A stretch of 64,000 nt of DNA from Dryococelus australis (lineage: Eukaryota; Arthropoda; Insecta; Phasmatodea; Phasmatidae), in the NCBI GenBank assembly GCA_029891345.1, contig CM057000.1, positions 134,505,663-134,569,662 on the forward strand, read 5' to 3'. Below the pieces are notes generated by a model that saw only the letters and a program-made list of their open reading frames with translations, had not been told where the DNA came from and did no database searches. The position numbers and the translations under genes were made by a program. Below are positions 35,956-49,487 of this stretch, in pieces. Each line of letters opens with the position of its first letter. The first letter of the stretch is position 1.

Positions 35956-38249
35956 TATGTTAGTTATTGCCCATAAATAGGACCACCTGTTTTTTTGCTC
36001 AAATAATTCAGGATTACTTATACCACTGTGACGGCTGGTAAAATGCCACATAATTTATGCACAGAAAGACTGACGTTTAGAGATGCAAATGCAGATATTG
36101 AATATATAATTATTTATTTTATCATGGTATATAATTTGATTTGACGCGTTGTGTTAATTTGCATATGGTCAGAATATTATTCTTTTTCTATGATTCACGT
36201 ATCAGATACAATTATTTAGTTATTTGCTTAGTTATGCTTGTTTACATATTTTCTCATATGTTTAATATTTAATATAGCTCTGTTGTTTTGGTAGCTATAG
36301 GCCGTTGCCATGGGCAACCTAGTTTGTTGAAAGATTAAGGAAGTAGCCGCCCTGTGATTGGCCTGTTTGCCGGCGTCACCTAAGTTTTAGCTGAACTTAG
36401 TACGGCCTTGTCGTCTTATCCAGGGGATGTTCACATAATAAGGAACAACAGGTCGATTATTTTTTCAGGCCTTCTCCACGCATACCCACATTATAGTAAA
36501 ATATTTTGATACCCATTAAAGCGATTACTGATTGTTTCCTATTTGTTACACTGCGTGAGCTTAAGTATTTTATACATGAAAAAAAAACTATGCATTCTCA
36601 CAGATTTACGCGAAAAAAATCGCCTCTTAGTTATTATTATGTTGCCTGGCCATATTGTTGTTGCTTACGATAGCGTAACACCAAGTTAATTGTGAATTTC
36701 TGAAATATGTTGCAGATCTTGGCAGATCTCCGTAATCATCTGATCTCGCCCATCGCCCATAATTCATTGTATCCCACAAGTGTTCAAATTTCCTAAAGAT
36801 ATTGAACGGTACGTGTGATTATAATATGTGTACTGCAGTTCCAAGAAGTTCACGGTATATCCCCAAGAAGTGCTTTAAGTACTGAGTAGCGTCAACTTCG
36901 TAATTTGAAGTGATGCAGTAGTTGTGCCGTCTGTGTTGGTATGTGTGGAGCGTGTCAAAAAAATTACCGACCGCCCAATAACAATGCTGTTGCCACTTTG
37001 GTATACACCTTATTTACTCTATGGTCTTATCGCAGCTCCAGGCAGGGTTACACGTCTTATGCACCCGGTAGGATTTTATTCGGGAGATTTAGGGAAAGTG
37101 TCGCGAATGCCGCAATCGTATAACAGGCCAATAAGAAGAACACCAGGACGTGTATCAAGACAAGAAGAGGGTCTGTTTCGGTATGTTACATACGATTTTA
37201 GTTGATTTAGTTCACCTTCCGCGAAATACCGAGTGGTACTTAAGAAACTGTATTACCGAGTACCTAGGCCCGAGAGCCTGAAGAGAGGGAAGATTGTAGC
37301 TGGAGAAGGAGTAGCCTTGCGGTAACGCTGCTGAATTACTGCGTCAGACAACTACGATTATTAACGTGTTAGTTATTAAGATTTTTAGAAGCTGCAAGTA
37401 TAATCTCACTTAAGATGGCCGCGGATATAAATTGGATATTAATCAGCTACGTACGCCATTTTGTCGAACTGAGGCATAATTAATTTTATGTATCTGTTAT
37501 AACCCACTCCTCCCGAGCGATAAGAGCACGGATCCCAATTAGATTGGTGTGAGCGTTGATTAATTTTGAGAAGTAATTATTAATTTTTTAAGGGCTATCT
37601 ATAGTGAGATATAATTAGAAGAGGCGTACATCACAAGGCATTTTCTACTTCCGTTACGGCAACTTAAATATGCCAGACGCAAATGTTACGAATGTTTTCT
37701 ATTTGTTATTGGAAATAAGTTTAAAAACTAATATTACATTTAAGAAACAAGAGTTCAGCATAATTGAATTATTTGCAAATAAAACTTCAAAGCTTGACCT
37801 TTATTTGTAGAGTATCATTTCCAGTAGTTAATTCCTGTCAGCATAGTGTTGGAAAAGAGAATATGGTTTTGGTTTGTTGTGTTCATGCTCTCTAACAACC
37901 ATCAAGCTGTTCGAGTTTACCTATATGGCAAGTGTGCTGCAAAACTTCCTTCAGGCGCCTGTGTTCACTTCACTTGGTAAATGTGTGGAATATAACCTGA
38001 CGGCTTATACGTGGTTAGTGTCACGCCCTTCTCAAGTACTCATTACTCTGGAAATGTTTCTCTGCTCACACCTACTGCACTAAACAACACTTTAGCCCAC
38101 TTACGGCACCCATCTGTGCGGTTTCCACACACCACACAAGAATTCTATATTGCCTATTACAGGATTTTTGGCGCCATTACACGGGGCCGGCCACATACAG
38201 TCGCTGTCAAATAAACACTACACTACAAAACACTAAACTCATATACGCT
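35956..38249. other. Intergenic, no gene supported
   Basis: A 93-codon + frame at 36924-37205 was examined and shows no family motif. No repeats recognised from other parts of this window. Confidence 0.4.
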
Positions 38250-38260
38250 TTCATAATGGA

Positions 38261-38512
38261 ATGAGTGAAGAGATTTGGGCTGTTCTCAACAGCGAGGTAT
38301 TGAGAGGCAATGAGGGTGATTGAGGTGAGTATGGAGCAGCGCCGGAATGAAAGGGCTTGGGAAACTGGAGATCCCCGAGAAAACCCGCCAACCAGTGGCA
38401 TAGTCCGGTACGATTCCCACATGCGAAAATCCGGTAGTGAACCGGCCGGGGATTGAACCTGGCTCGCAATAGTGGGAGGCGAGCAGGCTATCCGCTCAGC
38501 CACTGCGGCCCC
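38261..38512 (-). mobile_element. tRNA-derived SINE, full-length with target duplication
   Basis: This - strand copy starts GGGGCCGCAGTGGCTGAGCGG and has a B box variant GGTTCAATCCC. Its body is that of the other copies (CGTACCGGACTATGCCACTGG, CGGGTTTTCTCGGGGATCTCC). Flanks TTCATAATGGA (38250-38260) and TTCATGACTGGA (38513-38524) look like an aged target duplication, so both ends are probably intact. Confidence 0.8.
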
Positions 38513-38524
38513 TTCATGACTGGA

Positions 38525-40334
38525 TTATTTTAACTGTCACACATTCGAGGTGTCTGCCCGCCAATCGCGAACACTCAGTGTCGGAGTTATCTAAATCTGA
38601 TTGGTCCAGCAGGTGCGTAAGGAACTGTCTCCCAGCAAGATATGCGTGGCCTTAAACCAAGTGAAAACTACCGGTATGCCACCGGATATTGGAGTCTAGC
38701 CTTCACGTAAATCTTTTCGTAAAAAAAAAAAAAAAAAAAAAAACAGGTAGGCCTACCCATTCATTTTTTTTTCTCAATAATATGTCACAATCATTTCCTC
38801 ACATTGTCTTGTGAATGAAACTACAACTGTTCTGTGTTGAATATGAAACTCCGTATTTGACTGTTTTGGTGGTTGTTTTGATCGCATGTGTTCCACTTGC
38901 TTTTGTTAATTTAAACAGGGCTCTTGCCGTCTAAACAATCGATTCGCTGTGTCGATCCTTCTGCATCCATGAAATTTTTTTAAGTAAAATTATAGATATA
39001 TTTTTATATATAAAGTGTGATCGGAAAATTAATTGATTTTTTTTTCTCGCCGCACAGTTTTCTAGGGTATAATAGCCTCGTGAATATATATTCCATTTGG
39101 AATTGATTATTACCATCTTATATTGGCAGTCAATGGTACTAGAATGTGACTAAATACGAATAACGCATGGAAATAATTATGTGACGCCGGAGACATTAGT
39201 TATGAAATTTTTTGCTTTTCATAGCATAACTGTTTTCGAGATGGCGTATTCTTTTGAAGTTATTTTGCAGTGAGGCATGTTTTTACTCTGCTCCATAATA
39301 TGTCCTCTTCTTTCAATCAGTCACTTTAGACATGGAGGGCGAAAGGACGGGCCATTTGACGTAAAATACAACGCAACAGGAACAGGAAAGCGCTGAAATT
39401 ACATACGAAAAATCAAAACTTTAATTCCCGCCGAACACGAAAATGCATCTTCTCCGAGAGAGAACTGTCCGACCGAACCAGGGCCATTAAATTTGATGAT
39501 GTTTGCCGACGAAAGCAGTTTAAAAATACCCACCAATTAAAAGATGCAAATAAAAACTAATTAGTGAGCTGTGCAAGCAAAACATTACGAGTGTTTTGAT
39601 AACGCCCCCAAGCTTTGCAGCATCCACTCTGTACCAAATGTTACACGCAACCGCCACAACGTATCTGCGAATTACAACACAGAAGTGTAATTCTCAGACA
39701 TAAACAACTTCTCACATCCGATTTATTCAGTCAGAACGATATACGCGACAGTGGACATTACAGATAATACAACTGGCTCAAAATTTTTGTAATTTTTATT
39801 TACTTCTCTGCATGTATGTCTTACACGTTATAAACTCAATGCTAGATTATGTATTTCTTTATTTAACGTTCATGAATTTTTTTTTTTCAAAGACCAGTAA
39901 TAAAACATATTAATGCTCCTTATTCTCTTTGAAGTTTAATGGTAATGATGTTGCAGGATTTATGTGACCATTAAAAGAACTTTGTCCATCGCCGAAAATA
40001 AGTCTACGAACAAAAACCGGATAATTCACAGATAATGAACAAGAAATAACAATGAACTGCGGAAGAACATAGCAGTCAATGGATTATGAAGCAAAGGGCG
40101 TCAGATAACAAACTGGGCCAGAAAGTTCGTGAACAACAACCACAACGACAAAATACAATAGGTAATGAATCGAACCAAAAAAAATCAGAGGAGACAGTGC
40201 TGCAAATGGATACATACACTCAGAGGAAACCTTATATAAGTCTACACAGCTACAATAAAATAATATAGATCTGGGGGAAAAAATGATTTCCTTGTCAATA
40301 TTTATGAAAAATAATACAAAACAATTAATAAACG
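38525..40334. other. Intergenic, no gene supported
   Basis: A 25-A run at about 38719 and possible MITE family B traces (AATCGCGAACACTCAGTG at 38562; TGGAGTCTAGCCTTCACGTAAATC at 38690). Otherwise nothing. Confidence 0.4.
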
Positions 40335-40454
40335 TGGCCAACAAACACAGTGTAAACATTTCACCACCATCAAAATTTAACGCCTAAGGCTGCAATAAGA
40401 TACATTTATTAGCTGTTAATGCTTTAAAAAGTGCTCACTTTATCGTGAACTGCT
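40335..40454. mobile_element. MITE family A2, right-half fragment
   Basis: AAACACAGTGTAAACATTTC, AATTTAACGCCTAAGGCTGC and AAGTGCTCACTTTATCGTGAAC match the second half of family A2. The left TIR is missing. Confidence 0.65.
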
Positions 40455-40937
40455 TGTAACGTTCCAGGGCCTGGAACCAGTTCGCTTCTTCAGGTCAGAC
40501 ACTGGATGCAGCTGCGACTGTTTATTGAATGTACCAAACACGCCTCCGTCTAGTAATTCCAGCCTTAGAGACTTTTTTTTAAATAAAATTAGTATTAATA
40601 TATTTGGGAGAACAGTCTGATAAGAACATTTTCTTCCGGTGTTAAGTTTTAGATAGTTATACAGATTATTGAAGGACATCCGTCATCAAGGAAGCTGTTA
40701 AAAGTTTTAGTGTAAGTTGAATGCATTGGCAAATAAAATACTTTGTACGTGCTTTGTCTCCATAACTACCCTCTAGAAATAACTCTTCGAACAATCATTT
40801 CTATACTGTCGTGTTTTAGTCGTCTATGTTTCAAAACACTGCAAAACTTGTTTTGTGCGTCTGCCAAGAGCAACTTCATTAATTGTATCGCACAGAGCGC
40901 AGCACTGGTGCGGATTGTCAGGAAACTTCCAAGACTT

Positions 40938-41510
40938 AGGGCCGTGTTCCAAATAGCAAGAAATGCGCACTCTCGTGCACTCGCACTCCGCAATGACGTC
41001 AGAGAGTGCTGTTCCTAATGTCCATCGAGAGCGAGTGTCTGTTTACGTGTGTTGGCACATGCGTGCTCTCTATCCATGCTCGCTACAACCGCCATTCTTT
41101 TGTTCGTTTTCTACAGGACTGAGAACACTATAATGGCACAGGAACAAGTATTTTTTCACTGTAAATTATTTTCAGTGAATATTTAATATATGTATAAATT
41201 CGGAACTTATTTATTAATTTTAGAATAAACTGTGCTAAAATTCCAAGATAAAACTTTTGATTTCAAATAAAATTTATACCTGACTCTTTTCATACATTAC
41301 TATCATATCCATTATCACCCCTACTGATCAATCTATTGTTAATTGAAATGTAAATATTAATGAATATATTGTTTTTTTAAGTAAGTATTATTGTGTTCAT
41401 GCACAATAACAATCGATTGCAGACAGTATCGATTAATTTGAAAAGTGCGAGTGACGATAGTTTCATAATGAGGGAATGCGAGTGCAAGAGCTATATTGTC
41501 CGTTTTTAAT
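40938..41510. mobile_element. Possible non-autonomous element with inverted ends
   Basis: CTCTCGTGCACTCGCACTCC near the left and the reverse complement of GGGAATGCGAGTGCAAGAGC near the right (41471-41490) face each other. The left edge GGGCCGTGTTCCAAATAGC resembles some Harbinger-type ends, but the right edge is not a clean match. AT-rich interior. Confidence 0.35.
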
Positions 41511-42948
41511 ACGAGAAAAAATATATTTACCAGCTGACGCAGTCCTGTTTGTTCAGAAACCACAAAAAAATAATTCCCGAAAAAATTATATTCCAACGCC
41601 TTTTTTTTTCGGGGAAAAACCTTGCGAAGTATTAAAAATGTTGTCCATCGCGATCTCAATGAAAGACTTAATTACACATTAAATAAAACGAATTTTTCCT
41701 CGTCTGGAAATTGTATTGCGTTCCAACGGTCACGAAATGCCTACTGAATAAATACGACCTGAAATATAGAACGTTTTATTCTCAGATATCAGTTTCTGGA
41801 GAACCTATGTGGTTATTGTCAACATAAGAAATTACGCCGAAATATGATATTGGAATTTATGAAATATAATTTTAAAAAATATTAAACATTTATGATTGCT
41901 TGTAATAAAAAAAAAAAATTCTCAAATTTGCAAATATATATATATATATATTTGTAATACCTCATCTGAAGGACTATTATTTTTGATATTGAGTTTTCAA
42001 GTTTTCTTTGTAAAGGCTCTACGAGGGCAGCACAAGCAGACATTCCAATTTTCACATGTAATTTGAGTTCGTTCGTACCTCAAACCGTCCTTTCAACTTA
42101 TCGCAGCAGGTCATCAAGTAATAATGAAGCATGTAAGGGAAAAGGCTAAGATAAGGATCGGCAACCCAGCTTCTGTTTTAAGACTCTCGGGCGCTGCGCG
42201 AGAAAAGTAAACAGACCCCTCCCCCCCCCCCCTTCCCCAAAGGCGGCTAACGTGAATGCAAACACGGAAAACACAACGCCGTGACGGTACACAAGCCCCA
42301 GCGCCAAAGAGAAGCGGGAAACCGGTATTTGCGTGGATCCGCCAACCAACGTGACATATTACTCCCTCCGCGCCGAGTCTGTTTACGCAGTTCGCACTTT
42401 GGGAACGTAATCGCATGATCTACTGTGAGAATGGAAGCTTTTCCACGTAAAAGGGGATTGTTCCTCTAAAACAGTGACTGGGCTCAGAACTCACTTAAGT
42501 AGGTCTTGGGGGGGGGGGGCGGCAAAGTTTTGAAACATTCTGGAGAGAATCATAATGTTAGAACTCATAAGCTTATAATTATGTGTACAAAGGAATGGAC
42601 CACATCATTGTCTATATTTCAGATTTTTTTTTATCACCCACCACGTCGACAATAAGTGATTATACTATAGTTTCTACCATTTTGAGATGAATCGTTGAGG
42701 AAAATGAAGTAGCAAACGTCATAATATGACAATGTTGCATAACGCGGTCGTTTCGAGAGAGAAAGAGACAAACTTAAAAATTGGGAATTGAAAATAGTTA
42801 TTATTGACATATAAGACATTACGTAAAATGAAATAACAAATTGTAAAAGCATTATTTGCTATCGGCCACCAGTGAACAATGGCGGATTATAAAATCGTTC
42901 ATCAGTAAGAAAATAAGGTTGTATTGACTGACCTGGCAGACGACGTAC
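41511..42948. other. Intergenic, no gene supported
   Basis: Holds an (AT)n run at 41936-41952, a C run at about 42220 and a G run at about 42508. Frames on the - strand at 42114-42416 are open because of CpG-rich sequence, without motifs. Confidence 0.4.
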
Positions 42949-43178
42949 GGAAGAGATTTGGGCGACTCGTAATGTCGAGGTCTAGAGGTGAGTATGGAGT
43001 AGCGCCGGAATGAATTGGCGTGTGGGGACGGGAAACCCTGAGAAAACCCGCCGAACCAGCGGCATCGTCCGGCAAGATTCCCAAACATGCGAAAATCCGG
43101 ACGCGACCCCGCCGGGATCGAACCCGGCTCGCCCAGTTGGGATGCGAGCAGTCTAACCACTACAACATCCGCGGCTCC
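42949..43178 (-). mobile_element. tRNA-derived SINE, near full-length
   Basis: On the - strand the head reads GTTGTAGTGGTTAGACTG, and the B box GGTTCGATCCC is near consensus. The body follows the family but has a small internal deletion around the GGGTTTTCTC block (43020-43045). No target duplication is evident. A tRNA gene caller may score this head as a tRNA. Confidence 0.75.
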
Positions 43179-45938
43179 ATTTCCCTGAAAGCGTACACCA
43201 AGGCAACGCTTCGTGTTCCTTTGACGTACAATGAGACCGCTTGTCTCGTGTGCGCTGCTTCAACTTCCCTACAGCCTTGAGGAACGGACCCATTTGTCAA
43301 CCTGCTCCCTGACGTGTTTCTCGCGCGTACTCAAAATCACCGTCATCGTTCGAAAACACATTTAAGGACTCTCAGCAGGAATAATACTACAGTGGGAAAT
43401 AGAGTGTTTTTTACATTACCTTATTGATGAGCTGAACTCTTGTGTTGGAACATTTTACCTATGCGGCACGATAAATGGACTTTCTACAATGTTACTGGCA
43501 CGGAGCGGCGGCATGTCTGCTCAACAAACTATTGACCCGATGTCTGACATGGCCGGCGCTGTTTCGGCAAGGCACCACGTGTGAGAGCAGCACCGTCGAT
43601 TGGAGTGCTACCACTCATCGGCAAATATGAATATAGGCAGCGCCACTTCCACTCTTTTTCCTAGGATTGTAGACCAAATCGAAGGTTCCACTTATGGTGA
43701 TTGGTGGAATTCTTATTGTCCGTTTTGCGTTTTTGTTGTTGAAAACTTCGTGTATATAACGATTCCTGGAGCCTGCCTCTAGGCAAGTCGTCTCCTGGTA
43801 TCGTGTCAGTTAAATCTTGATAGTGTTTCTCTGATAATGTAGCTTGCAGTTCTAAAGCGTCTCAGGCTACTAGCTATGAAGGAAAAACACTGAGAGGTTC
43901 TCAATATGATATTGAATTTCGAAATTTTGTGTACATTGGACATATATTTTAAGATATGTGAAATTTTAGAAATTGTAAAATTCTAGCCAAAAGTTGCCCT
44001 GAAAAATGGTGACATCTTGCGATTGGAAAGTAATTATGGTCAATAACGTCACGTAAGGTAATTATAACGTAACGTTTTTTGAAAATAAAAATTGTTAGAA
44101 AAATAATCATCCCTTCTAGAAGCCTTTTAAGATCAGGATTATTTTTATTTGAGTCAGCCTCATGTGGAAAAATACAAATTCCAGTAAAAAAAATGAAAAC
44201 ATATTTATGAGAAAGAATAATGTTTCAAGACATTGAAAACATTTAAAGACCATGGCTATGAGAACTTGTAAAAATATTCAGGAAAGACTAAAACGTTGCT
44301 AGTGGAGTTTGTAAAGATTTCTGGAATAGCATAGGTTTTGAAAATTTCAGAACATTGTGTAGTCATTAGTATTTTCATGTATAAAATCAGTGTCAACAAA
44401 AATGCAGTATAGATTGTTGTATGAGGTTTTTACGCTTTTTCTATATACATTTTGAATGATAGCCTCATGTGTTAAGGCGCTCCTAAATATTTTTCTAAAG
44501 AAAGATTTGAGAAAATATATTAAACAAAATGTTGTTTCTCAGTGAAATTCATACATGTGTTTGTAAATTCAAGCAAGTGAATAATTATCAGTTTTGTCAA
44601 ACCATGCATGTCTTTGATTTAATATTTTTTATTAAAGCGCGTTTAAAGTTTGACTTATATATTTTTGCTGTTCCTCTGCTGTAGTGTTTTGTCGCGTTTT
44701 TTTTTTGGGATGTTTTGGAGCTTTTGATAACTGTGGCTTCGTCTTGTATGCGCAGTTGGGCGTGACCACATCACATGATTAGTACTTTATAACAGTTGAT
44801 AAATATCCACGAGTAACACACATTTGTTGGTCTATTAAGTTACTTGCATGGCAGCCCCTAACTTCCTAAGGACGGACGATGCTATTACCACAAAATATTC
44901 ACAAATAGCATATGTAGAATCAAGCTACACTAACCATGACTTGGTTATTTAATCTCACGTAATAAATATTTTGCAAGTAAATATAATATTTTGTAATCTT
45001 CATATACGTGTCTTTCTCGCAATAACCACGTTAGATCACAGGACTCAATACATTTGCTACTTAACTATCAATAACGAATCATCTCGTTTGTAACTGAAAT
45101 TCAGGATAAGTCTATGTATAACACACACCTGCATTAGTTAAAAGTAAAAGTATATTACCCAAGTGAATACATCATCCTTGTATAGTGGACGTCCTTGAGA
45201 AATCAATACAAATCTTGAATCAAAGTTACTCCTCACATTGGGTAAGGGAAAAAACATCAAGACTTGTATAGATGATCTCGTTTCCAGTAACCAACATTTC
45301 CGAAAATCCGATTTGAGGATAATCTTGGTAAATAAAGCTCTAAAATCTTTAAAATTTCAAAAATGTGATTTAATAATGTTAAAACACAAAAAAATAAAGG
45401 GCATGTTATTGTACTTCTGTCTACATAATCGTAGTGGTACAGAATGTCTGGAATCTGATTTTTTAATGCGCATTGAGATAAGACAAAAACTACCTGACGT
45501 ATTAATTAATACACGCAAGTGCGATAATTCACTCCTTGTTTAATTTGTGTCCAGAAGCCGGCATTCCAGCAATTGCAGTCAGAGATCTGTTAGACAAGAG
45601 TTCTTAACTACACCCCCCCCCCCTCGCTTCAACGTTCAACAATATTTAATATCTGATCTTTGGTGTAATCTTGAGTTTGGTCTCTAAGATCCGTCTTGTG
45701 ATTTTCGGAACGACCAACTCTATCTTGGTCATTGCGTTTATCAACAGCACATGATTACCTGAGGAACCAAATGTACTGACTGTTGTCCATTTAATGCAAT
45801 TTTGCAGGGCTTTAGCAATGTTGTGAGTAACAGTGAAAGAACTGTGCGTATATTTAAATCTCTACACCTCACTGTAAAAAATAATCTACTAAACTTCCCA
45901 AACTACAATGGAAGTTTTAAACGTATGCACTGGATATA
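43179..45938. other. Intergenic, no gene supported
   Basis: AT-rich. A 101-codon + frame at 45238-45543 starts at TTG and lacks family motifs. A C run lies at about 45613. Confidence 0.4.
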
Positions 45939-46352
45939 GGTTGCTCACGGTAAAATGTGCACTTTTAAAAGCCCCGCGTACGATCTACTTATATACACGA
46001 TGTGTAGTATTTCGCCTTATGTAAAATTAACATTGTCATGAGCCTTGTCCCTTTATTTATGTGTTGATCAAGCGAGGCTTTAAAATAACTACGAAATTAA
46101 ATATAATACAAATCTGTTCATTTTTACATTCCCGTGCATTATAAAAACAGAAGCCGAAATAAATTATTTAAGTCATCGCATATACCTAACACTTTTTATT
46201 CGACGTTATGATATGGAACTACTTTTTCTCTATCGTTACCAACTTTACTGGGCGCATGTCACTCAGTGCGCCCATTAAAAAAAATGCAGGTAGGAGCAGT
46301 GAATTTTTTCCAAGGTTGATTTAAAAAATGCTCACTTTATCGTGAACAGCCT
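45939..46352. mobile_element. MITE family A, full copy in reverse orientation
   Basis: Relative to the 4362 copy this one is inverted: GGTTGCTCACGGTAAAATG at the left and TGCTCACTTTATCGTGAACAGCC at the right. Interior blocks GTACGATCTACTTATATAC and GCGCATGTCACTCAGTGCGCC match the reverse complement of the family. About 414 bp, non-coding. Confidence 0.8.
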
Positions 46353-46426
46353 TTAGGAACAATACCACACATCATTAATCTGCAGACATACCCACGTGAA
46401 TGTTTCCTGAGAAAATGTAGGTACAT

Positions 46427-46526
46427 TGCAATGAATGTATAAGGGAAAAAATTTACCATTCCAGCTTTCTCACTAAGCGTATACACTGGTATGGTAAATT
46501 TCCGAATAATTCCTTAAATGGCAATT
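46427..46526. repeat. Imperfect palindrome of ~100 bp
   Basis: AAATTTACCATTCCAG pairs with CTGGTATGGTAAATTT at 15 of 16 positions, and the outer ATTGCAATG and AATGGCAAT also pair. The loop is about 20 bp. It is possibly a small MITE. Confidence 0.5.
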
Positions 46527-47029
46527 TTCACAACTATGACTCGGCTTGACTTACATGGCGTGCATAACGTGAAATATGACCATCTCTGAGTATCTTGCGC
46601 CACGTTTTTAACGCCGACGAATCAGAATGCAGAACGTCATAATAACAGTAATAGTCAAATCACGTTTGCAAGAAACGAAAATGGATTGTGTTTGTCTTCG
46701 GATTCCTGCTGTGCAGTGAAGTGTTATCGTTGTTATTGTTTTGATTCTTCCTGTAGAGATACGTGTAAATACATAAATAAATCTATTAATTCCACGTCAT
46801 TCATAATAAAAACAAATAGCAAGGTATAGCTTTCCTCGTCGCCTATGTATACAATTCATAACCAGGGTAGCCAACGAATGAATGCAAACTATAACGTGGG
46901 AAAATAAAATATTTCCCGTTTACGTCCTCTAACGTGATTGGTCACACAAAACTACACCCAATTACGTCAAGGCCAATTGTGGACAGTCGAGACCCAGTCT
47001 AACGCTCTGTAAGCAACGCTATGTAATTC

Positions 47030-47480
47030 ACGGCAATTGTAGATGAGGCTCTAGAGTGCAGACACGCGCGAATCCGCAGTCGATCGCTAGCGGCCAGCAA
47101 CTCTAGTTCATTAGCCAGCGGCGATCTTGACCGCTAATGTGGAGGTTATTAAAGTGGCGGCTGTTCCGCTCATCCTGGCGGCAGGGCCGATGGACCAGCG
47201 CTGACGCAGCCCTCCGCCGCTTCAACTCCCCTGGATCACGAAGACCACGCCGACGATTTATTACGTCGCTGGTGCCGGACCCCGAGGGGGGGGGGGGGGC
47301 ATAAGTATCCCTCGCTGTTCGTAGGGCCGAGGCCCGGCCCATTCTTCATGCGAGCCCCGGGGCACAAAGGCTCTAGGAGACAATCTCCGCCTACTCGCGA
47401 GTGAAGACGAGGCGCGACGTTATCTCCGCCGCGCAAGGCTCAGGCAGGACGTGGTGTCTTCGCTATCGCGCTCCTGGAAC
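47030..47480. other. CpG-rich island without a recognisable gene
   Basis: About 450 bp of GC-rich, CpG-dense sequence, including a 13-G run at about 47286, stand out from AT-rich flanks. No motif-bearing frame is seen. The 11540 and 7375 segments have a similar character. It could be a promoter-proximal island or part of a GC-rich repeat. Confidence 0.3.
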
Positions 47481-48774
47481 TAAGACAAGTGGCGGTGGTG
47501 GAAAAAAGTGGAGGAACAGAGGAGCCCCATGATTGCTCTTCCTTTAAACCCAGATCCGGAGAGGAAAAAAAAAAAAAAAAAAAAAGGAGGGAAGTAATAC
47601 ACTTCTTTGTCAACGAGGCTGATCAGCCTACAGTACTTTCCGTAGTACAAGTGGCGATCTTTGCTTATGCCTGGTGGCTCTTTTCGGGCCGCGGTGGTGT
47701 AGTGGTTCCACAAGCACAGCGTTGTCCGCCCCTTTACAACGAAGAGATGCTTTGGTGGAAACAATTGAATGTCTACTTGCTTGAACATAGATCTGTATGG
47801 ATACATGGTCAGAACGCTGGGTGGTTTCACAAACCTTGCCTACTGCAAAGGCGCATTTATAAAATCAGCTGAAAGTGTACCATCGGAGTTAAATTGCCTA
47901 GCAGAAAAATACAAAATACTCATATCAATGTGTGTAATTTTGACAATTAACTACCACATCAAATAGCGAATATTTGTTCAAAGCATTAAAATAATGAACA
48001 GGGCCAAACTACACTTTGCTTTCAAATTCTTCTAAGCCATATGGTTACACTGAGAAATCTTAAACTACATATTTAGAGAAAAATATATAGAATCTTTTGG
48101 AATAAATCGTAATAGAAGAATGACGCCTAGGAATGACAACAAAGGTAAGTATAAAAGGCATTATATTTATTTGCTAGGGACACGAGTCACACAGCACAGA
48201 AAAGTCGTGTATGAATTACTTGGAGCAGGTTAATTTTATCATCCGCAAAAAGAAACATTCTGATATCACACAGATAACATCAATGGCAAAAGGCGTTAAA
48301 TTATTATCCCGTAGTGAGTATTATGACACTTTCCCAAGCGATACGATAGGCCCTACAAAGCTTTTTAAGACGGCCTGTTATATTATTCAACTTATTAAAT
48401 AGCTATTGTAGTCTGAGGTAAACTGTCGATCTGACATATACCAGCTAAATATAAACCAGATAACTAAGCTGTCATTATTCACTGGTACTTCGTAAACTCT
48501 GGATACTTCATGTGACATTTTAATTAGGCTCCCAGGTTACTGAATGTTAGAAACACACGTTTTCAACGAAACTATTAAACGTGCGTCAAATGTGCTGATC
48601 TACGAAAAGAACACGCACTTCACACGAAGGCTACTGAGTGCTTTCAAGACGTCAATCACATAGTATTCGCCATTACATAGCACTCCGAAAAAAGGCTAAA
48701 GACTTTAATTTTCTGACCACTGTATCTTAAAATATACACGTCAGATACATACAGAACTTTTCAAGGGCCCTGCA

Positions 48775-48965
48775 TTTCATCTTCCTGCAGACTTTCCACC
48801 AATGAAATAATAGGGTCACCGCTGAAAATCCCATAGGTATAAGCAGTGCGACGAGAACACTGCACGCCAGCTGAGAGCCTTGCGCTTAGAGGCGATGAGG
48901 CACTTGATGTGCGTGGAAATGTCGCCCTTATCATTCCCGCGCTCCTCGGACCCAAGCTCTAGGTA
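48775..48965 (+). repeat. Repeat D, second copy
   Basis: CCACCAATGAAATAATAGGGTC, ATCCCATAGGTATAAGCAGTG and CACTGCACGCCAGCTGAGAG match the copy at 2930. GAGGCGATGAGGCACTTGATG and GTCGCCCTTATCATTCCC match the end of repeat R module A. Confidence 0.5.
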
Positions 48966-49092
48966 GGGAACGGTAACAGCTAAACAGCGCGTCGTGTATT
49001 AGAGATAACATTGCGAGAAATAACTTTGGAGTAAAGGCCGTCAGTCAGCCAGTGTTTGCCGCGTTACAAATATAGCGGTACAGCCACGCAAA

Positions 49093-49487
49093 GGCTGTTT
49101 ACGATAAAGTGAACACCTTTGAAATCTACATCAGAAAAATGTCACTGCCCCATGCCTGCATATATTTTAACGGGCACACTGAGTAACATGCGCCTAGTGA
49201 AGTTGGTAATGATGGATAGAAAGCAGTTCCATATATTAACGTCGAATAAAAAGTGTTAGGTAACCATTTGTGATAACTTATAATTACTTTCGCTTTCTGT
49301 ATTTTGTAATCCACCAAAGTGTAAAAATGAGAAGATTTGTAAAATATTTACTTTTCTTATAATTACAGTTTCATTTGACCGAAGTCCATGGCAATGTTAA
49401 TTTTACCTATTTTGGAGTAATACACAACGTGCATACGAATAGATCTAAAGCAGGGCTTTAGAAATGGCCATTTTACCGTCAACAGCC
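49093..49487. mobile_element. MITE family A, full copy
   Basis: The ends are GGCTGTTTACGATAAAGTG and GGCCATTTTACCGTCAACAGCC. The interior shows GTCACTGCCCCATGCCTGC and CACAACGTGCATACGAATAG. It is slightly shorter than other copies through an internal loss near 49380 (the dyad CATGAATAAAGTGATGAGG is missing). Confidence 0.8.

Noticed and set aside
36924-37205. 93-codon + strand frame
   Set aside because: No recognisable motif, no supporting context, no related copy in the window.
45238-45543. 101-codon + strand frame rich in Lys and Ile
   Set aside because: Begins at TTG, composition follows the AT-rich background, and no motif was found.
47690-47745. Possible SINE head (GGGCCGCGGTGGTGTAGTGG)
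   Set aside because: The start resembles a tRNA-like head but no B box or SINE body follows, so it may be coincidence or a very short fragment.
47489-47872. 127-codon + strand frame
   Set aside because: Contains a long A run translated as Lys repeats and lacks motifs; the opposite strand is equally open.
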